From Clostridia bacterium (lineage in GTDB: Bacteria; Bacillota; DUOV01; Zhaonellaceae), in assembly GCA_012838615.1 (NCBI GenBank), contig DUOV01000200.1:1-51844 (forward strand): DNA of 51,844 nucleotides. Reading direction: 5' to 3'. Below are positions 8,789 to 18,044 of this stretch, piece by piece (the stretch's first letter is position 1; each line of letters opens with the position of its first letter). The notes beneath the pieces are model-generated. The model ran no database searches, was not told the origin of the DNA, and saw only the letters and a program-made list of their open reading frames with translations. Position numbers and translations under genes: made by a program.

Positions 8789-10669
8789 GTGCAACCAATT
8801 AAGGTTACTGATACCACACTTCGCGATGCTCACCAAAGCCTTTGGGCAACGAGAATGCATACAGAAGACATGATCCCAATTGCAAAACAATTAGATAATA
8901 TCGGATACCACTCACTAGAAGTATGGGGTGGTGCTACTTTTGATGTTTGTTTGCGTTATTTAGGTGAAAATCCCTGGAATCGTTTAAGAACTTTAAAAAA
9001 ACATATTAAGAAAACACCGCTTCAAATGCTTTTAAGAGGTCAGTCATTAGTAGGGTATCAACATTATCCAGACGATGTTGTAGATGCTTTTATCACACGA
9101 GCAGTAGCCAACGGCATTGACATCATACGTATCTTTGATGCACTAAATGATTTACGTAACATGGAGTTTCCAATAAAAGTAGCCAAAAGAGAAGGGGCTC
9201 ATGTTCAAGGTTCTGTTGTTTATACAATTAGCCCTGTACATACTGTCGACCACTATTTAGAAACAGCCATAGAACTTGAAAATATGGGCGTAGATTCAAT
9301 TTGTATCAAAGATATGGCTGGCCTCCTAGCGCCGTTTAAAGCTTACGAATTAGTTAAATTGTTTAAAGAAAATTTACATGTTCCTATTCAACTTCATAGC
9401 CACTATATTGGCGGTTTAGCTGTTGGAGCATACTTAATGGCTGCCCAGGCAGGAGTAGATATAATTGATACTGCTTCCATACCTTTAGCTTTTGGTTCAT
9501 CTCAGCCACCGGTTGAAACTATTGTAAGAGCATTAGCTGATACCCCTTACGATTCAGGTTTGAAAATGAATGAGTTGTTTAATTTGGCTAAGTACTTTGA
9601 AGAACTGCGTAAACGATTAGGTTACGAGAGGGGAGTTACCCGTATAACAGATATGTGGGTATTTCAGCACCAAGTACCTGGCGGTATGATTACTAATTTG
9701 GTTAATCAATTAAGAGAACAAAAAGCTGCTCACCGCTTGGAAGAAGTTTTACGTGAAATACCAAGGGTCAGGAAAGATTTAGGTTATCCACCTTTGGTAA
9801 CACCCACAAGTCAGATTGTGGGAACCCAAGCTGTTTTAAATGTGTTGACAGGAGAACGTTATAAACTTGTCCCAGGAGAAGTTAAAGCTTATGTGAAAGG
9901 ATTATACGGTAAGCCACCTGGGCCAGTTAACAAGGAGATTCAAAAATTAATCATCGGAGACGAAGAACCAATTAAAGAACGACCTGCAGATTTGTTAGAA
10001 CCAAAAATGGATAGTGTAAAAGAAGAGATTGCACATTTAACAAATGATATTGATGATATTATTTCTTACGCTTTATTTCCTCAAGTAGCTAAAAAATTTT
10101 TTGAAAATAGGCAAAAAGGCATAGTTGTTAGAGAATCAGATATAGATGAGAAAAAGGCAGTTAAAAAAGCAAGAGAAGAGGATATTAAAAATATTGGTAA
10201 CGAGAAAGGAGCCTTTGATATGGAAGTAAGAGATATTAAGGAGTTGATAAAATCCGTTGACTCCTCAAACATATCTGAATTAAAAATCGAAGTAGATGGT
10301 CTTAAACTTCAAATCAAGCGAGGAGGAACTGAGCAAAATTTAGCCAAAGAGATTAGAAATCCTTCTAATAACGAAACCAGCATTAAGGAGGAAGTGCCAA
10401 TAAAAAAAGTGGAAGTTGCAGAAGAAAAAGGTTATGTAGTTAAATCACCCATGGTAGGCACTTTCTATGCTGCACCTTCCCCCGATGCTCAACCTTTTGT
10501 TCAAGTAGGGGATATGGTTGAAAAAGGACAAACTCTTTGTATAATAGAAGCAATGAAATTAATGAATGAAATAGAGGCAGAGGTCAGCGGTAAAGTTGTA
10601 AAAGTATTAGTAGATAATGCAGAACCTGTAGAATATGGACAAGATTTGTTCGTGATAGCAGAGGTGTAA
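8789..10669 (+). CDS. pycB: Pyruvate carboxylase subunit B-like: carboxyltransferase fused to biotin carrier protein
   Basis: Transfers CO2 from carboxybiotin to pyruvate to give oxaloacetate (or the reverse). The 626 residues contain a TIM-barrel carboxyltransferase domain with [11 protein letters not shown] at 7-17 and the metal-binding HSHYIGG segment, the conserved PYC/OadA domain, and a C-terminal biotinyl domain with EAMKLMNE (biotin on K590). The last 149 residues look like a complete AccB-type carrier, including its N-terminal helix and linker. An SD and ATG within the gene precede this part. The GTG start has an AAGGAGG SD. No oadB or other membrane subunit follows, so pyruvate carboxylase fits better than a sodium-pumping decarboxylase. 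The 5S transcarboxylase subunit is the other alternative. Confidence 0.88.
   Translation: MQPIKVTDTTLRDAHQSLWATRMHTEDMIPIAKQLDNIGYHSLEVWGGATFDVCLRYLGENPWNRLRTLKKHIKKTPLQMLLRGQSLVGYQHYPDDVVDAFITRAVANGIDIIRIFDALNDLRNMEFPIKVAKREGAHVQGSVVYTISPVHTVDHYLETAIELENMGVDSICIKDMAGLLAPFKAYELVKLFKENLHVPIQLHSHYIGGLAVGAYLMAAQAGVDIIDTASIPLAFGSSQPPVETIVRALADTPYDSGLKMNELFNLAKYFEELRKRLGYERGVTRITDMWVFQHQVPGGMITNLVNQLREQKAAHRLEEVLREIPRVRKDLGYPPLVTPTSQIVGTQAVLNVLTGERYKLVPGEVKAYVKGLYGKPPGPVNKEIQKLIIGDEEPIKERPADLLEPKMDSVKEEIAHLTNDIDDIISYALFPQVAKKFFENRQKGIVVRESDIDEKKAVKKAREEDIKNIGNEKGAFDMEVRDIKELIKSVDSSNISELKIEVDGLKLQIKRGGTEQNLAKEIRNPSNNETSIKEEVPIKKVEVAEEKGYVVKSPMVGTFYAAPSPDAQPFVQVGDMVEKGQTLCIIEAMKLMNEIEAEVSGKVVKVLVDNAEPVEYGQDLFVIAEV
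10205..10222 (+). promoter_or_regulatory. Internal SD and in-frame ATG at the biotin-carrier junction
   Basis: AAAGGAG at 10205-10211 is followed after 8 bases by ATG at 10220, in frame with the carboxyltransferase fusion (codon 478). Translation from here would give a 149-residue protein starting [11 protein letters not shown], the usual start of AccB-type biotin carriers. Whether it is used is an inference. Confidence 0.5.
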
Positions 10670-10670
10670 A

Positions 10671-12017
10671 ATGTTTAATAAAGTACTAATTGCCAATAGA
10701 GGGGAAATAGCTTTACGAGTTATTCGTGCTTGTAAGGAAATGGGAATAAAGACTGTAGCAATCTTCTCGGAAGCTGATAAGGAAAGTACCCATGTAAGAT
10801 TAGCTGATGAAGCAATTTGCATTGGTCCTGCCCCTTCAAATCGTAGCTACTTAAACATACCTAATATTATTAGCGCAGCAACAGTAAGTGGAGCCGAAGC
10901 AATTCACCCAGGCTATGGATTTTTAGCTGAAAACCCTAACTTTGCTGAGATGTGTGATGATGCCGGTATTGTTTTTATTGGTCCATCAGCCCAGGCAATG
11001 GAAACTATGGGTTCGAAAGCAAAAGCTCGTGAAACAATGATTAGAGCCGGGATTCCTGTAGTTCCTGGCTCAGAGGGAGTCATTACAAGTGAAGAAGAGG
11101 CCCTCGAAATAGCGCAAAAAATAGGCTATCCAGTTATTGTTAAAGCATCAGCTGGTGGCGGCGGGAGGGGAATGAGAGTTGCTAAAAATGATTTAGCCCT
11201 CAAGCAAGCCATCCAGATGGCAAAAAGTGAAGCCGAATCAGCTTTTGGAGACTCCCGTGTTTACTTGGAAAAATTTATAGAAGAACCAAGGCATATTGAA
11301 ATTCAAATTTTAGCAGACAAATATGGCAATGCTGTTTACTTAGGTGAAAGGGACTGTTCCCTACAACGTAGACACCAAAAAATTTTAGAGGAAGCACCTT
11401 CTACAGCAATTAATCCTGAATTAAGACGCAAGATGGGTGAAATTGCAGTTCGCGCAGCTCACGCAGTAAATTACTATAGTGCCGGAACAATTGAATACCT
11501 GGTTGATAAACATGGAAACTTTTACTTTATGGAAATGAACACAAGGATACAAGTAGAGCATCCAGTAACTGAAATGATCACAGGCATTGATCTGGTAAAA
11601 GAACAGATACGAATCGCAGCAGGAGAAAAGCTTTTTCTAAAACAGGAAGACATAAAAATAAATGGTTGGGCCATAGAATGCCGTATTAACGCAGAGGATC
11701 CTGAGTATAATTTTAGGCCTTCTCCAGGCCGTATTTCTTCCTATCAAGCACCAGGTGGGTTTGGTGTACGTGTGGAAAGTGCTGTATACCAGGGTTATAC
11801 CATTCCACCCTACTACGATTCAATGATTGGAAAACTTATTGTCTGGGCTCCTACCCGTCAGGAAGCAATTCAAAAAATGAAATGTGCTTTACTCGAATAT
11901 AAAATTGAAGGTGTTAAAACAACAATTCCTTTTCATTTAAATGTCTTAGATAACGAATACTTCCAAAAAGGCGAAGTATTTACGAATTTCATAGCTACTA
12001 AAATGGGCATTGAGTAA
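10671..12017 (+). CDS. accC: Biotin carboxylase subunit
   Basis: ATP-dependent carboxylation of the biotin on a carrier protein. The 448 residues have the N-terminal fold [21 protein letters not shown], the ATP-grasp glycine loop [13 protein letters not shown] (about 159-171), the catalytic [14 protein letters not shown] (about 288-301) and a C-terminal barrel. The start lies one base after the stop of the carboxyltransferase-biotin fusion, so the two form one enzyme unit, a two-subunit pyruvate carboxylase. It could also serve acetyl-CoA carboxylase, since no other acc genes are in view. Confidence 0.92.
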   Translation: MFNKVLIANRGEIALRVIRACKEMGIKTVAIFSEADKESTHVRLADEAICIGPAPSNRSYLNIPNIISAATVSGAEAIHPGYGFLAENPNFAEMCDDAGIVFIGPSAQAMETMGSKAKARETMIRAGIPVVPGSEGVITSEEEALEIAQKIGYPVIVKASAGGGGRGMRVAKNDLALKQAIQMAKSEAESAFGDSRVYLEKFIEEPRHIEIQILADKYGNAVYLGERDCSLQRRHQKILEEAPSTAINPELRRKMGEIAVRAAHAVNYYSAGTIEYLVDKHGNFYFMEMNTRIQVEHPVTEMITGIDLVKEQIRIAAGEKLFLKQEDIKINGWAIECRINAEDPEYNFRPSPGRISSYQAPGGFGVRVESAVYQGYTIPPYYDSMIGKLIVWAPTRQEAIQKMKCALLEYKIEGVKTTIPFHLNVLDNEYFQKGEVFTNFIATKMGIE

Positions 12018-12038
12018 CTTTAAAAATTCTTAGTTGCG

Positions 12039-12067
12039 TTGTTTAAAAATAGTTGATTTGGTATAAT
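12039..12067 (+). promoter_or_regulatory. SigA promoter of the asp23 operon
   Basis: TTGTTT at 12039-12044, a 17-base spacer and a perfect TATAAT at 12062-12067. Transcription would start at about 12074, exactly where the next hairpin begins, 50 bases before the asp23 ATG. Confidence 0.6.
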
Positions 12068-12072
12068 ATACT

Positions 12073-12110
12073 AGGTAGTTTGTATAATAATAAAAACTAC
12101 CTTTATTTTT
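12073..12110 (+). terminator. Hairpin with T-rich tail before asp23
   Basis: AGGTAGTTT and AAAACTACCT can pair across an AT-rich loop and are followed by TTTATTTTTT. It may terminate read-through from accC. Because it starts at the predicted transcription start of asp23, it could instead be a 5' stabilising hairpin or attenuator of the asp23 message. Confidence 0.5.
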
Positions 12111-12125
12111 TAGGGAGGAGAAAAT

Positions 12126-12527
12126 ATGAGCGAACATAATTTAGAAACAAACCAAGCGCAAATCGGCTCAATACGTATTGCTGATGAAGTAGTTGCAATC
12201 ATTGCTGGATTAGCTGCTACCGAGGTAAAAGGCGTGGCCGGCATGAGTGGCGGCATAGCTGGAGGCATTGCCGAAATGCTTGGCAGAAAAAACCTTTCCA
12301 AGGGTGTAAAAGTACAAGTAGGCGAAAAAGAAGCAGCTATAGATTTATTTTTAGCAATTGAGTATGGGACAAATATTCCGGAAATTGCAACTGAGGTACA
12401 AGAAAACGTAAAAAAAGCAATAGAAAATATGACTGGGCTAACTGTAGTCGAAGTCAATGTTCATGTCCAAGGTGTTATCTTTAGCAATATGGAGACACAT
12501 TCTGAAGAAGACAGCAGAGTAAAATAA
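12126..12527 (+). CDS. Asp23/Gls24-family envelope stress protein
   Basis: A small soluble protein (133 residues) of the Asp23 (DUF322) family, which in Staphylococcus is tethered at the membrane by AmaP. The conserved N-terminal block (GSIRIADEVVAIIAGLAATEVKGV) and C-terminal block (MTGLTVVEVNVHVQGV) are both present. The SD is AGGGAGG. The next gene encodes the probable membrane anchor, so the local order asp23-amaP-DUF2273 mirrors the usual cell-envelope operon. Confidence 0.9.
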   Translation: MSEHNLETNQAQIGSIRIADEVVAIIAGLAATEVKGVAGMSGGIAGGIAEMLGRKNLSKGVKVQVGEKEAAIDLFLAIEYGTNIPEIATEVQENVKKAIENMTGLTVVEVNVHVQGVIFSNMETHSEEDSRVK

Positions 12528-12539
12528 GGGTTGGTGTGT

Positions 12540-13073
12540 ATGAATACATTGGAAAGAGCACTTATAGCGTTATACTCTGTATTTATTATAGTTATTGCAA
12601 TTTGTATTATGGCCATTTCTTTTCAACCTTATTTTTTACATTTAACCTCAAATTATCTAGCTTCAGATACAGGTAAAATAATAACAATTGTCATAGGTTT
12701 ATTATTATTAATTTTAGGGTTTAAAACTTTAGTTGATTCATTTAGCAGAAAAAAGCCTGTATTAGCTTTAATTCAGACTACCGACTTGGGAGCCGTAAAT
12801 ATTACCATAACTGCCTTGGAGCATTTAGTTTCAAAAGCGGCAAAACAAGTGAAAGAGGTTAAAGAGATTAAACCTAATGTTAAACCCTTACCAGCCGGAA
12901 TTGCTATTCACCTGAATGCTAGTGTAAGTACTGAAAGCAATTTGCCTTTTGTAACCCGAGAGTTGCAAGACACAGTAAAAGGCTATGTTGAGCAAATAGC
13001 AGGTATAAGTGTTTTAGAAGTAAAGGTCCTTGTAAATTACATTAGCCAGGAAACAAAGCTTCGGGTTGAATAA
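12540..13073 (+). CDS. amaP: Alkaline shock response membrane anchor protein AmaP
   Basis: A membrane protein of 177 residues with two N-terminal transmembrane helices (about 8-30 and 44-63) and a cytoplasmic Asp23-like domain ending LVNYISQETKLRVE. It is predicted to hold Asp23-family proteins at the membrane. ATG 12540 is preferred to GTG 12531, which would leave no SD; the spacing to the weak AAGGGTTGG SD is acceptable. It lies 12 bases after asp23 and 14 bases before the next gene. Confidence 0.85.
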   Translation: MNTLERALIALYSVFIIVIAICIMAISFQPYFLHLTSNYLASDTGKIITIVIGLLLLILGFKTLVDSFSRKKPVLALIQTTDLGAVNITITALEHLVSKAAKQVKEVKEIKPNVKPLPAGIAIHLNASVSTESNLPFVTRELQDTVKGYVEQIAGISVLEVKVLVNYISQETKLRVE

Positions 13074-13087
13074 CAGGGGTGAAAGCT

Positions 13088-13306
13088 ATGGAGTGGGAAA
13101 AACTAATAAGCGAACTTCTTAAATACCACCGAGGAAAATTAATCGGAATTTTTCTTGGTCTAGTTTTTGGTTTATTAACAGCATTTTTTGGGTTTTGGCG
13201 AGCTGTATTTATTGCTATTTGTATTATCGTTGGATACGTTATAGGGAAAAAAATAGATGAGCACAAAAGCTTTAAAAATTTGTTGGAGAAATTTTTTGAA
13301 GACTAA
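13088..13306 (+). CDS. DUF2273 small membrane protein
   Basis: A 72-residue protein with two hydrophobic helices (about 19-37 and 42-58) and a charged C terminus, typical of DUF2273 proteins found next to amaP and asp23. ATG 13088 follows AGGGGTGA by 6 bases; GTG 13079 lies inside that SD. The function is unknown beyond its consistent place in the envelope-stress operon. Confidence 0.82.
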   Translation: MEWEKLISELLKYHRGKLIGIFLGLVFGLLTAFFGFWRAVFIAICIIVGYVIGKKIDEHKSFKNLLEKFFED

Positions 13307-13324
13307 ACTGAGGTGGCTAAAAAA

Positions 13325-13747
13325 TTGAGTAGAAGGTTAGCCCGGGAAAAAGCAATGCAAATTCTGTTCCAGATTGATGTCGGTAAAAATGATAAGGATT
13401 TTGCAATTCAAAGTGTATTAGATGAAGCAGTTAGCCTTTCCAAAAAAGATGAAACCTATATCTACGGACTGGTAAATGGGGTATGTTATTATCTTGACGA
13501 GATAGATGAGCATATACGTGGGTTCGCCTTAGATTGGGATTTGGAAAGATTAGCCAATGTAGATCGTAACATTTTACGCATTGCTATTTATGAGATGAAG
13601 TTTTTAAACGAGGAAATTCCTTGGGTTGTTTCTATTAACGAAGCAGTTGAGCTAGCTAAAAAATTTAGTACAATAGAAAGCAGCAAATATGTAAATGGTA
13701 TTTTAGATCGTTTTAAGAAACAACTTGAACTAAAAGCCGGTGAATAA
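13325..13747 (+). CDS. nusB: Transcription antitermination factor NusB
   Basis: Binds boxA RNA with NusE (S10) to allow processive rRNA transcription. The 140 residues start MSRRLAREKAMQILFQIDV, the classic NusB opening, and hold the conserved WDLERLANVDRNILRIAIYEM and SINEAVELAKKFS blocks. I chose TTG 13325 because GAGGTGG lies 8 bases before it; GTG 13313 is inside that SD. The asp23-nusB neighbourhood is common in Firmicutes. Confidence 0.94.
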   Translation: MSRRLAREKAMQILFQIDVGKNDKDFAIQSVLDEAVSLSKKDETYIYGLVNGVCYYLDEIDEHIRGFALDWDLERLANVDRNILRIAIYEMKFLNEEIPWVVSINEAVELAKKFSTIESSKYVNGILDRFKKQLELKAGE

Positions 13748-13749
13748 GA

Positions 13750-14706
13750 ATGTCATTATTTCTAGGAATCGATACTAGTTGTTATACCACTTCTGTTGCA
13801 GTAGTAAACCATTATAAGAAGTTAATTAAGGAACACCGTCAATTGTTGCATGTACCTTCCAATAAAACAGGTTTGCAACAATCTTCGGCGGTGTTTCAAC
13901 ATGTTCAAATCCTTCCTATTTTACTTGAAAAAGTACTGAAGGAAATTGACCTAAGCGGTTTAGAAGCTATTATCTGTTCGACTCGACCAAGACCGCAGGA
14001 AAATTCATATATGCCAGTTTTTACAGTTGGAGCTGGTTTTGGTAGAACATTAGCTAATAGTTTAAAAATCCCACTTATCACTACTTCTCATCAAGAAGGC
14101 CATTTAATAGCAGGTATTTGGTCTAGTAGAAAAAATCTTCCTGAACAGTTTTTAGCTGTCCATCTTTCGGGTGGAACTTCTGAGCTTCTTTTAGTTAAGC
14201 GGGGTAAGGATAAAAATGTCTTTTTTGAAGTAAAATTATTAGGAGGAACTACCGATTTACATGCAGGTCAACTCATTGATAGAATAGGAGTAGCCTTAAA
14301 CCAGCCTTTTCCCACAGGGCCATATCTTGAAGCGTTAGCAAAGAATTCGACTAGAAGTTTAACCATACCCTCCTACGTTAATAAGTACGATTTTAGTTTT
14401 TCTGGCGCAGAAACTAGGCTTAAGAAATTGATAGCTGCTAAGGTGGATCCAGGTGAAATAGCTCATGCAGTTGAAAATTGTATTGCTAAAACTGTAGAAA
14501 AAGTTTTGCGCAGAGCAGTACAGGAATTTAACGTTTATGATGTTTTAATAGTAGGGGGAGTAGCTAAAAACGAATATATTCGCTATAGATTAAAGACTAG
14601 ATTAGAACACCCTGCTGTTAATGCTAGACTATTTTTTGCAGATGCTAAATACAGTTCTGATAATGCTGTTGGAGTCGCATTATTAGGCTCATTCTACACA
14701 AATTAG
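13750..14706 (+). CDS. TsaD/Kae1-family paralogue (Gcp-like protein)
   Basis: A 318-residue ASKHA-fold protein related to TsaD, which makes the threonylcarbamoyl adenosine of tRNAs. It keeps the metal motif HQEGH (about residue 115) and the phosphate loop GVAKNEYIR and D-rich end SSDNAVG. It is shorter than normal TsaD and diverges early (QLLHVPSNKTGLQQSSAVFQH). Clostridia often carry such a second copy next to nusB besides the true tsaD in the tsaB-tsaE cluster. The role of this paralogue is not known. It follows nusB by 2 bases. Confidence 0.8.
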   Translation: MSLFLGIDTSCYTTSVAVVNHYKKLIKEHRQLLHVPSNKTGLQQSSAVFQHVQILPILLEKVLKEIDLSGLEAIICSTRPRPQENSYMPVFTVGAGFGRTLANSLKIPLITTSHQEGHLIAGIWSSRKNLPEQFLAVHLSGGTSELLLVKRGKDKNVFFEVKLLGGTTDLHAGQLIDRIGVALNQPFPTGPYLEALAKNSTRSLTIPSYVNKYDFSFSGAETRLKKLIAAKVDPGEIAHAVENCIAKTVEKVLRRAVQEFNVYDVLIVGGVAKNEYIRYRLKTRLEHPAVNARLFFADAKYSSDNAVGVALLGSFYTN

Positions 14707-14772
14707 CAAAGACTTTTGGTGAAATAAAAATCAAGTTTAATTTTTGTTTAAAAAATTAAATAAAAACACAAA

Positions 14773-14805
14773 TTTTACATCCAACGCAGGATTCTCGATG
14801 TAAAA
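14773..14805. other. Inverted repeat in the gap before nfnA
   Basis: TTTTACATC (14773-14781) and GATGTAAAA (14797-14805) form a 9-bp stem with a 15-base loop, 60 bases before the nfnA start. Only A residues follow on the + strand, so it is not a forward terminator. It may be an operator or a 5' leader hairpin of the nfn operon. Confidence 0.45.
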
Positions 14806-14864
14806 AAACGAATATCTTCTACAAATACTTTAGATAACTTATTTTCATTTTGGGAGGTCTTAGT

Positions 14865-15707
14865 GTGTACAGGATTGTTAACAAGCAAGAATTAGCTCCC
14901 AGCATTCTTCTAATGGACGTTGAAGCACCCAAAGTAGCAGCTAAAGCCAAGGCTGGGCAATTTATTATTTTGCGCGTTGATGAGGAAGGTGAAAGAATAC
15001 CTTTAACCATTGCTGATTGCGACACACACCGTGGTCATGTAACAATAATTTTTCAAGAAGTCGGTTACTCCACCAGGAAACTGGCTCAACTAAAAACAGG
15101 CGACTACCTTTTAGATTTTGTGGGCCCTCTTGGACAAGCTTCTGAAATTGAGAACTACGGGACAGTAGTATGTGTTGGCGGTGGTGTTGGAGTAGCACCT
15201 GTTCTTCCAATTGCTAAAGCTTTAAAAGAAGCTGGTAATGAAGTTATTTCTATTATCGGAGCAAGGAACAAAGAGCTTCTAATCCTAGAAAATGAAATGA
15301 AAAATGTAAGCTCTGAGTTGCTAATAGCCACAGATGATGGTTCATACGGACATAAAGGTTTTGTAACTGACTTACTTAAACAAGTTTTAGAGACTAGAGA
15401 AGATATAGCTAGAGTATGGGGAATTGGCCCTGTAGTTATGATGCGTGCCGTAGCAAATACCACCAAACCTTTTGGAATTAAAACAATTGTTAGTATGAAC
15501 CCAATCATGGTTGATGGAACAGGTATGTGCGGAGCTTGTAGGGTTAGTGTAGGCGAGGAGACTAAATTTGCATGTGTTGATGGTCCAGAGTTTGATGGAC
15601 ATTTAGTTGATTGGGACCTAGCACAAAGACGGATGGCAATGTTTAAGGAAGAGGAAACAATTGCTAATAAAATCCATGGATGTGGAGGCGAGTGCACATG
15701 CCACTAG
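14865..15707 (+). CDS. nfnA: NfnA-like ferredoxin-NADP reductase subunit (FAD, [2Fe-2S])
   Basis: Small subunit of the electron-bifurcating transhydrogenase NfnAB, which couples NADH and reduced ferredoxin to NADP reduction; sulfide dehydrogenase is an older name for the family. The 280 residues have an FAD domain (about 1-95, RIPLTIAD), an NAD domain (GGGVGVAPVLPIAKAL, about 105-120) and a C-terminal cysteine cluster (GMCGACRVSVGEETKFAC) for a [2Fe-2S] centre. GTG 14865 follows GGGAGG by 7 bases. It overlaps the next gene, its partner, by 10 bases. Confidence 0.88.
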   Translation: MYRIVNKQELAPSILLMDVEAPKVAAKAKAGQFIILRVDEEGERIPLTIADCDTHRGHVTIIFQEVGYSTRKLAQLKTGDYLLDFVGPLGQASEIENYGTVVCVGGGVGVAPVLPIAKALKEAGNEVISIIGARNKELLILENEMKNVSSELLIATDDGSYGHKGFVTDLLKQVLETREDIARVWGIGPVVMMRAVANTTKPFGIKTIVSMNPIMVDGTGMCGACRVSVGEETKFACVDGPEFDGHLVDWDLAQRRMAMFKEEETIANKIHGCGGECTCH

Positions 15708-17083
15708 ATTTAAATAAAGTATCAATGCCTACTCAAGAACCAGATAAAAGAGTAAAAAATTTTAAAGAAGTAGCATTAGGCTTTAATGAAGAAATGGCAG
15801 TTAAAGAAGCAAGCAGATGTATTCAATGTAAAAAACCGGGTTGTGTTGCTGGTTGCCCGGTAAATATTGATATTCCTGCTTTTATTAAGTTGATAACAGA
15901 AAAAGACTTTATGGGGGCCGCTAATAAAATTAAAGAAAAAAACAACCTTCCTGCAATTTGCGGACGAGTTTGTCCACAAGAAAATCAATGTGAAAAGCGA
16001 TGTGTTCTAGCCAAAAAAGGCGCCCCAGTCGGAATTGGACGATTAGAACGCTTTGCAGCAGACTACCAGCTAAATAGTTCTTGCGAAAATCCCTTAAAAG
16101 CAAAAAGTACCGGTCGAAAAGTGGCTGTAATTGGCGCCGGGCCAGCAGGTTTAACTTGTGCAGCTGATTTGGCTAAAATGGGTCACGAGGTAACAATTTT
16201 TGAAGCTTTACATGTCCCGGGAGGCGTATTAATGTATGGAATTCCTGAGTTTCGTCTTCCTAAAAAAATAGTTCAAGCTGAAATTGACCTTATTAAACAA
16301 TTAGGTGTAACAATCGAAGTTAACTCTGTAGTTGGAAAACTTGTTTCAGTTGACGAATTGTTAGAACAGGGTTTTGACGCAGTATTTATCGGCACCGGTG
16401 CAGGGCTTCCATATTTCATGAATATTCCAGGGGAAAACCTAAACGGAGTATACTCAGCTAACGAATTCCTAACCAGAACTAATCTAATGAAAGCCTATGA
16501 TTTTCCAAATGCTGCAACTCCGATTCGGGTCGGTGAAAAGGTTGCTGTTATTGGTGCAGGGAATGTGGCGATGGATGCGGCCAGAACTGCTTTAAGGTTA
16601 GGAGCAAAAGAGTCTTACATTGTTTACCGCCGTTCAAAAGACGAAATTCCAGCCCGACTTGAAGAATTGGAACACGCTGTAGAAGAAGGCGTTCAGTTAA
16701 AGCTTTTAACCAGCCCCATAGAAATATTAGGCAACGAACAAGGGTGGGTTACTGCCTTGAAGTGTTTGCGCTATGAGCTTGGCGAACCTGATGAAAGTGG
16801 CAGAAGAAGACCTATTCCAATTAAAGGGTCAGAGTATTTGTTTGAGGTTGATACAGTTATTATGGCTATCGGGCAGGGGCCAAACCCTTTAGTCCTTCAG
16901 ACTACTCCCGGTCTAGACCTCAATAAACGAGGCAATATAGTGGCCGACGAAGACGGTGTAACCTCTAAGCCAGGTGTTTTTGCAGGTGGAGACATCGTTA
17001 CTGGCGCGGCTACAGTTATACTTGCCATGGGCGCAGGGAAAAAGGCTGCCAAAGCTATAGACGATTATTTGGCAACTAAATAA
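15698..17083 (+). CDS. nfnB: NfnB-like glutamate-synthase-small-chain flavoprotein
   Basis: Large subunit of the NfnAB transhydrogenase, annotated in many genomes as glutamate synthase small subunit (gltA/gltD). The 461 residues show an N-terminal double [4Fe-4S] domain with CIQCKKPGCVAGCPV (about 40-55) and CGRVCPQENQCEKRC, an FAD Rossmann loop (AVIGAGPAGLTCAADL, about 143-158), an NADP loop (VAVIGAGNVAMDAART) and a C-terminal GGDIVTGAATV. ATG 15698 follows GGAGG by 9 bases. There is no glutamate synthase large chain next to it, and nfnA is directly coupled, which supports the Nfn role. Confidence 0.88.
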   Translation: MPLDLNKVSMPTQEPDKRVKNFKEVALGFNEEMAVKEASRCIQCKKPGCVAGCPVNIDIPAFIKLITEKDFMGAANKIKEKNNLPAICGRVCPQENQCEKRCVLAKKGAPVGIGRLERFAADYQLNSSCENPLKAKSTGRKVAVIGAGPAGLTCAADLAKMGHEVTIFEALHVPGGVLMYGIPEFRLPKKIVQAEIDLIKQLGVTIEVNSVVGKLVSVDELLEQGFDAVFIGTGAGLPYFMNIPGENLNGVYSANEFLTRTNLMKAYDFPNAATPIRVGEKVAVIGAGNVAMDAARTALRLGAKESYIVYRRSKDEIPARLEELEHAVEEGVQLKLLTSPIEILGNEQGWVTALKCLRYELGEPDESGRRRPIPIKGSEYLFEVDTVIMAIGQGPNPLVLQTTPGLDLNKRGNIVADEDGVTSKPGVFAGGDIVTGAATVILAMGAGKKAAKAIDDYLATK

Positions 17084-17174
17084 GAATTAGTTAATATGAA
17101 AAATGCCTACTGTATAAGGAATCTTTATGCAGTCACGGCAATTCATTATAAAAATGAGAAGGAGATGATGAAAA

Positions 17175-18023
17175 ATGGCAAAATTAATTGACGGAAAAGC
17201 TATCGCAGCACAAATCAGAGAAGAAGTTAAAGTGGAAGCAGAAAAGTTTCGTAGTGAAGGAGTAATTCCTAAACTTGCAGTTATACTAGTTGGTGACGAT
17301 CCTGCTTCAGTTGTTTATGCACAATCTAAACAAAAAGCAGCTAATAAGCTTTCTATCGATTTTGAACTGTTTAAAATGGATGCTTCTACGCCAGAAGCAG
17401 ATGTTTTATCCTTAATTGAAAAACTAAATAATGATCCAAGTGTACATGGGATTATGGTAGAACTGCCCTTACCTAAGCATATTTCTAAAGAAAATGTTAT
17501 GAGTGCTGTTAACCCTAAAAAAGACGTTGACGGTGTACACCCCATTAACAGAGGTTATATACTAAGCGGGGAAGAAGGACTATTCCCTGCAACACCGGAA
17601 AGCTGTATTGAAATCATGTTAAGAAGTGGTATCGAAATAGAAGGAAAACATGCCGTTATAGTTGGTCGTGGGGAAACTGTTGGCAAACCGCTAGTATTTC
17701 TTTTACTAAAGCATAATCCAACAATTACCGTTTGTCACTCCAGAACACCGGATTTAGGCCAGTTTACCCGTCAGGCTGATATCGTCATTGCAGCAGTAGG
17801 TAAGGCTAAACTCATTACCGGAGATATGATTAAACCTGGCGCGGTTGTAATAGACGCTGGAATTAATGAATGCGATGGCGGCATTTGTGGCGATGTTGAT
17901 TTCGAATCAGCTAAAGAAGTTGCTGGTGCTATATCCCCAGTTCCTGGCGGAGTCGGATCCTTAACTACGGCTTTGTTGTTTAGAAATGTTCTAAAGGGAC
18001 TAAAAATGCAGCTTAAAAAATAG
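17175..18023 (+). CDS. folD: Bifunctional methylene-THF dehydrogenase/methenyl-THF cyclohydrolase
   Basis: Interconverts 5,10-methylene-, methenyl- and 10-formyl-tetrahydrofolate, usually with NADP. The 282 residues include the YxxxK-type catalytic region (VYAQSKQKAANKL), the substrate motif GIMVELPLPKH, the DVDG(V)HP block, the nucleotide loop GRGETVGKP (about 160-168) and PGGVGSLTTALL near the end. The SD is AAGGAGATGATG. With fchA next door it points to an active one-carbon folate route. Confidence 0.96.
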   Translation: MAKLIDGKAIAAQIREEVKVEAEKFRSEGVIPKLAVILVGDDPASVVYAQSKQKAANKLSIDFELFKMDASTPEADVLSLIEKLNNDPSVHGIMVELPLPKHISKENVMSAVNPKKDVDGVHPINRGYILSGEEGLFPATPESCIEIMLRSGIEIEGKHAVIVGRGETVGKPLVFLLLKHNPTITVCHSRTPDLGQFTRQADIVIAAVGKAKLITGDMIKPGAVVIDAGINECDGGICGDVDFESAKEVAGAISPVPGGVGSLTTALLFRNVLKGLKMQLKK

Positions 18024-18044
18024 GGAGTTTAGGAGGGTTTTATT

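Noticed and set aside
8789-10669. Sodium-pumping oxaloacetate decarboxylase alpha subunit
   Set aside because: No membrane beta or gamma subunit follows; accC directly downstream fits pyruvate carboxylase better.
15155-15697. A 180-residue reverse-strand frame opposite nfnA
   Set aside because: It is a shadow of a well-recognised gene, has no SD and no protein-like motif. The same holds for the other long reverse frames such as 12110-12457, 29732-30151 and 36809-37180.
17084-17174. A folate (THF) riboswitch before folD
   Set aside because: The gap is short and lacks the paired conserved core; only a normal SD is seen.
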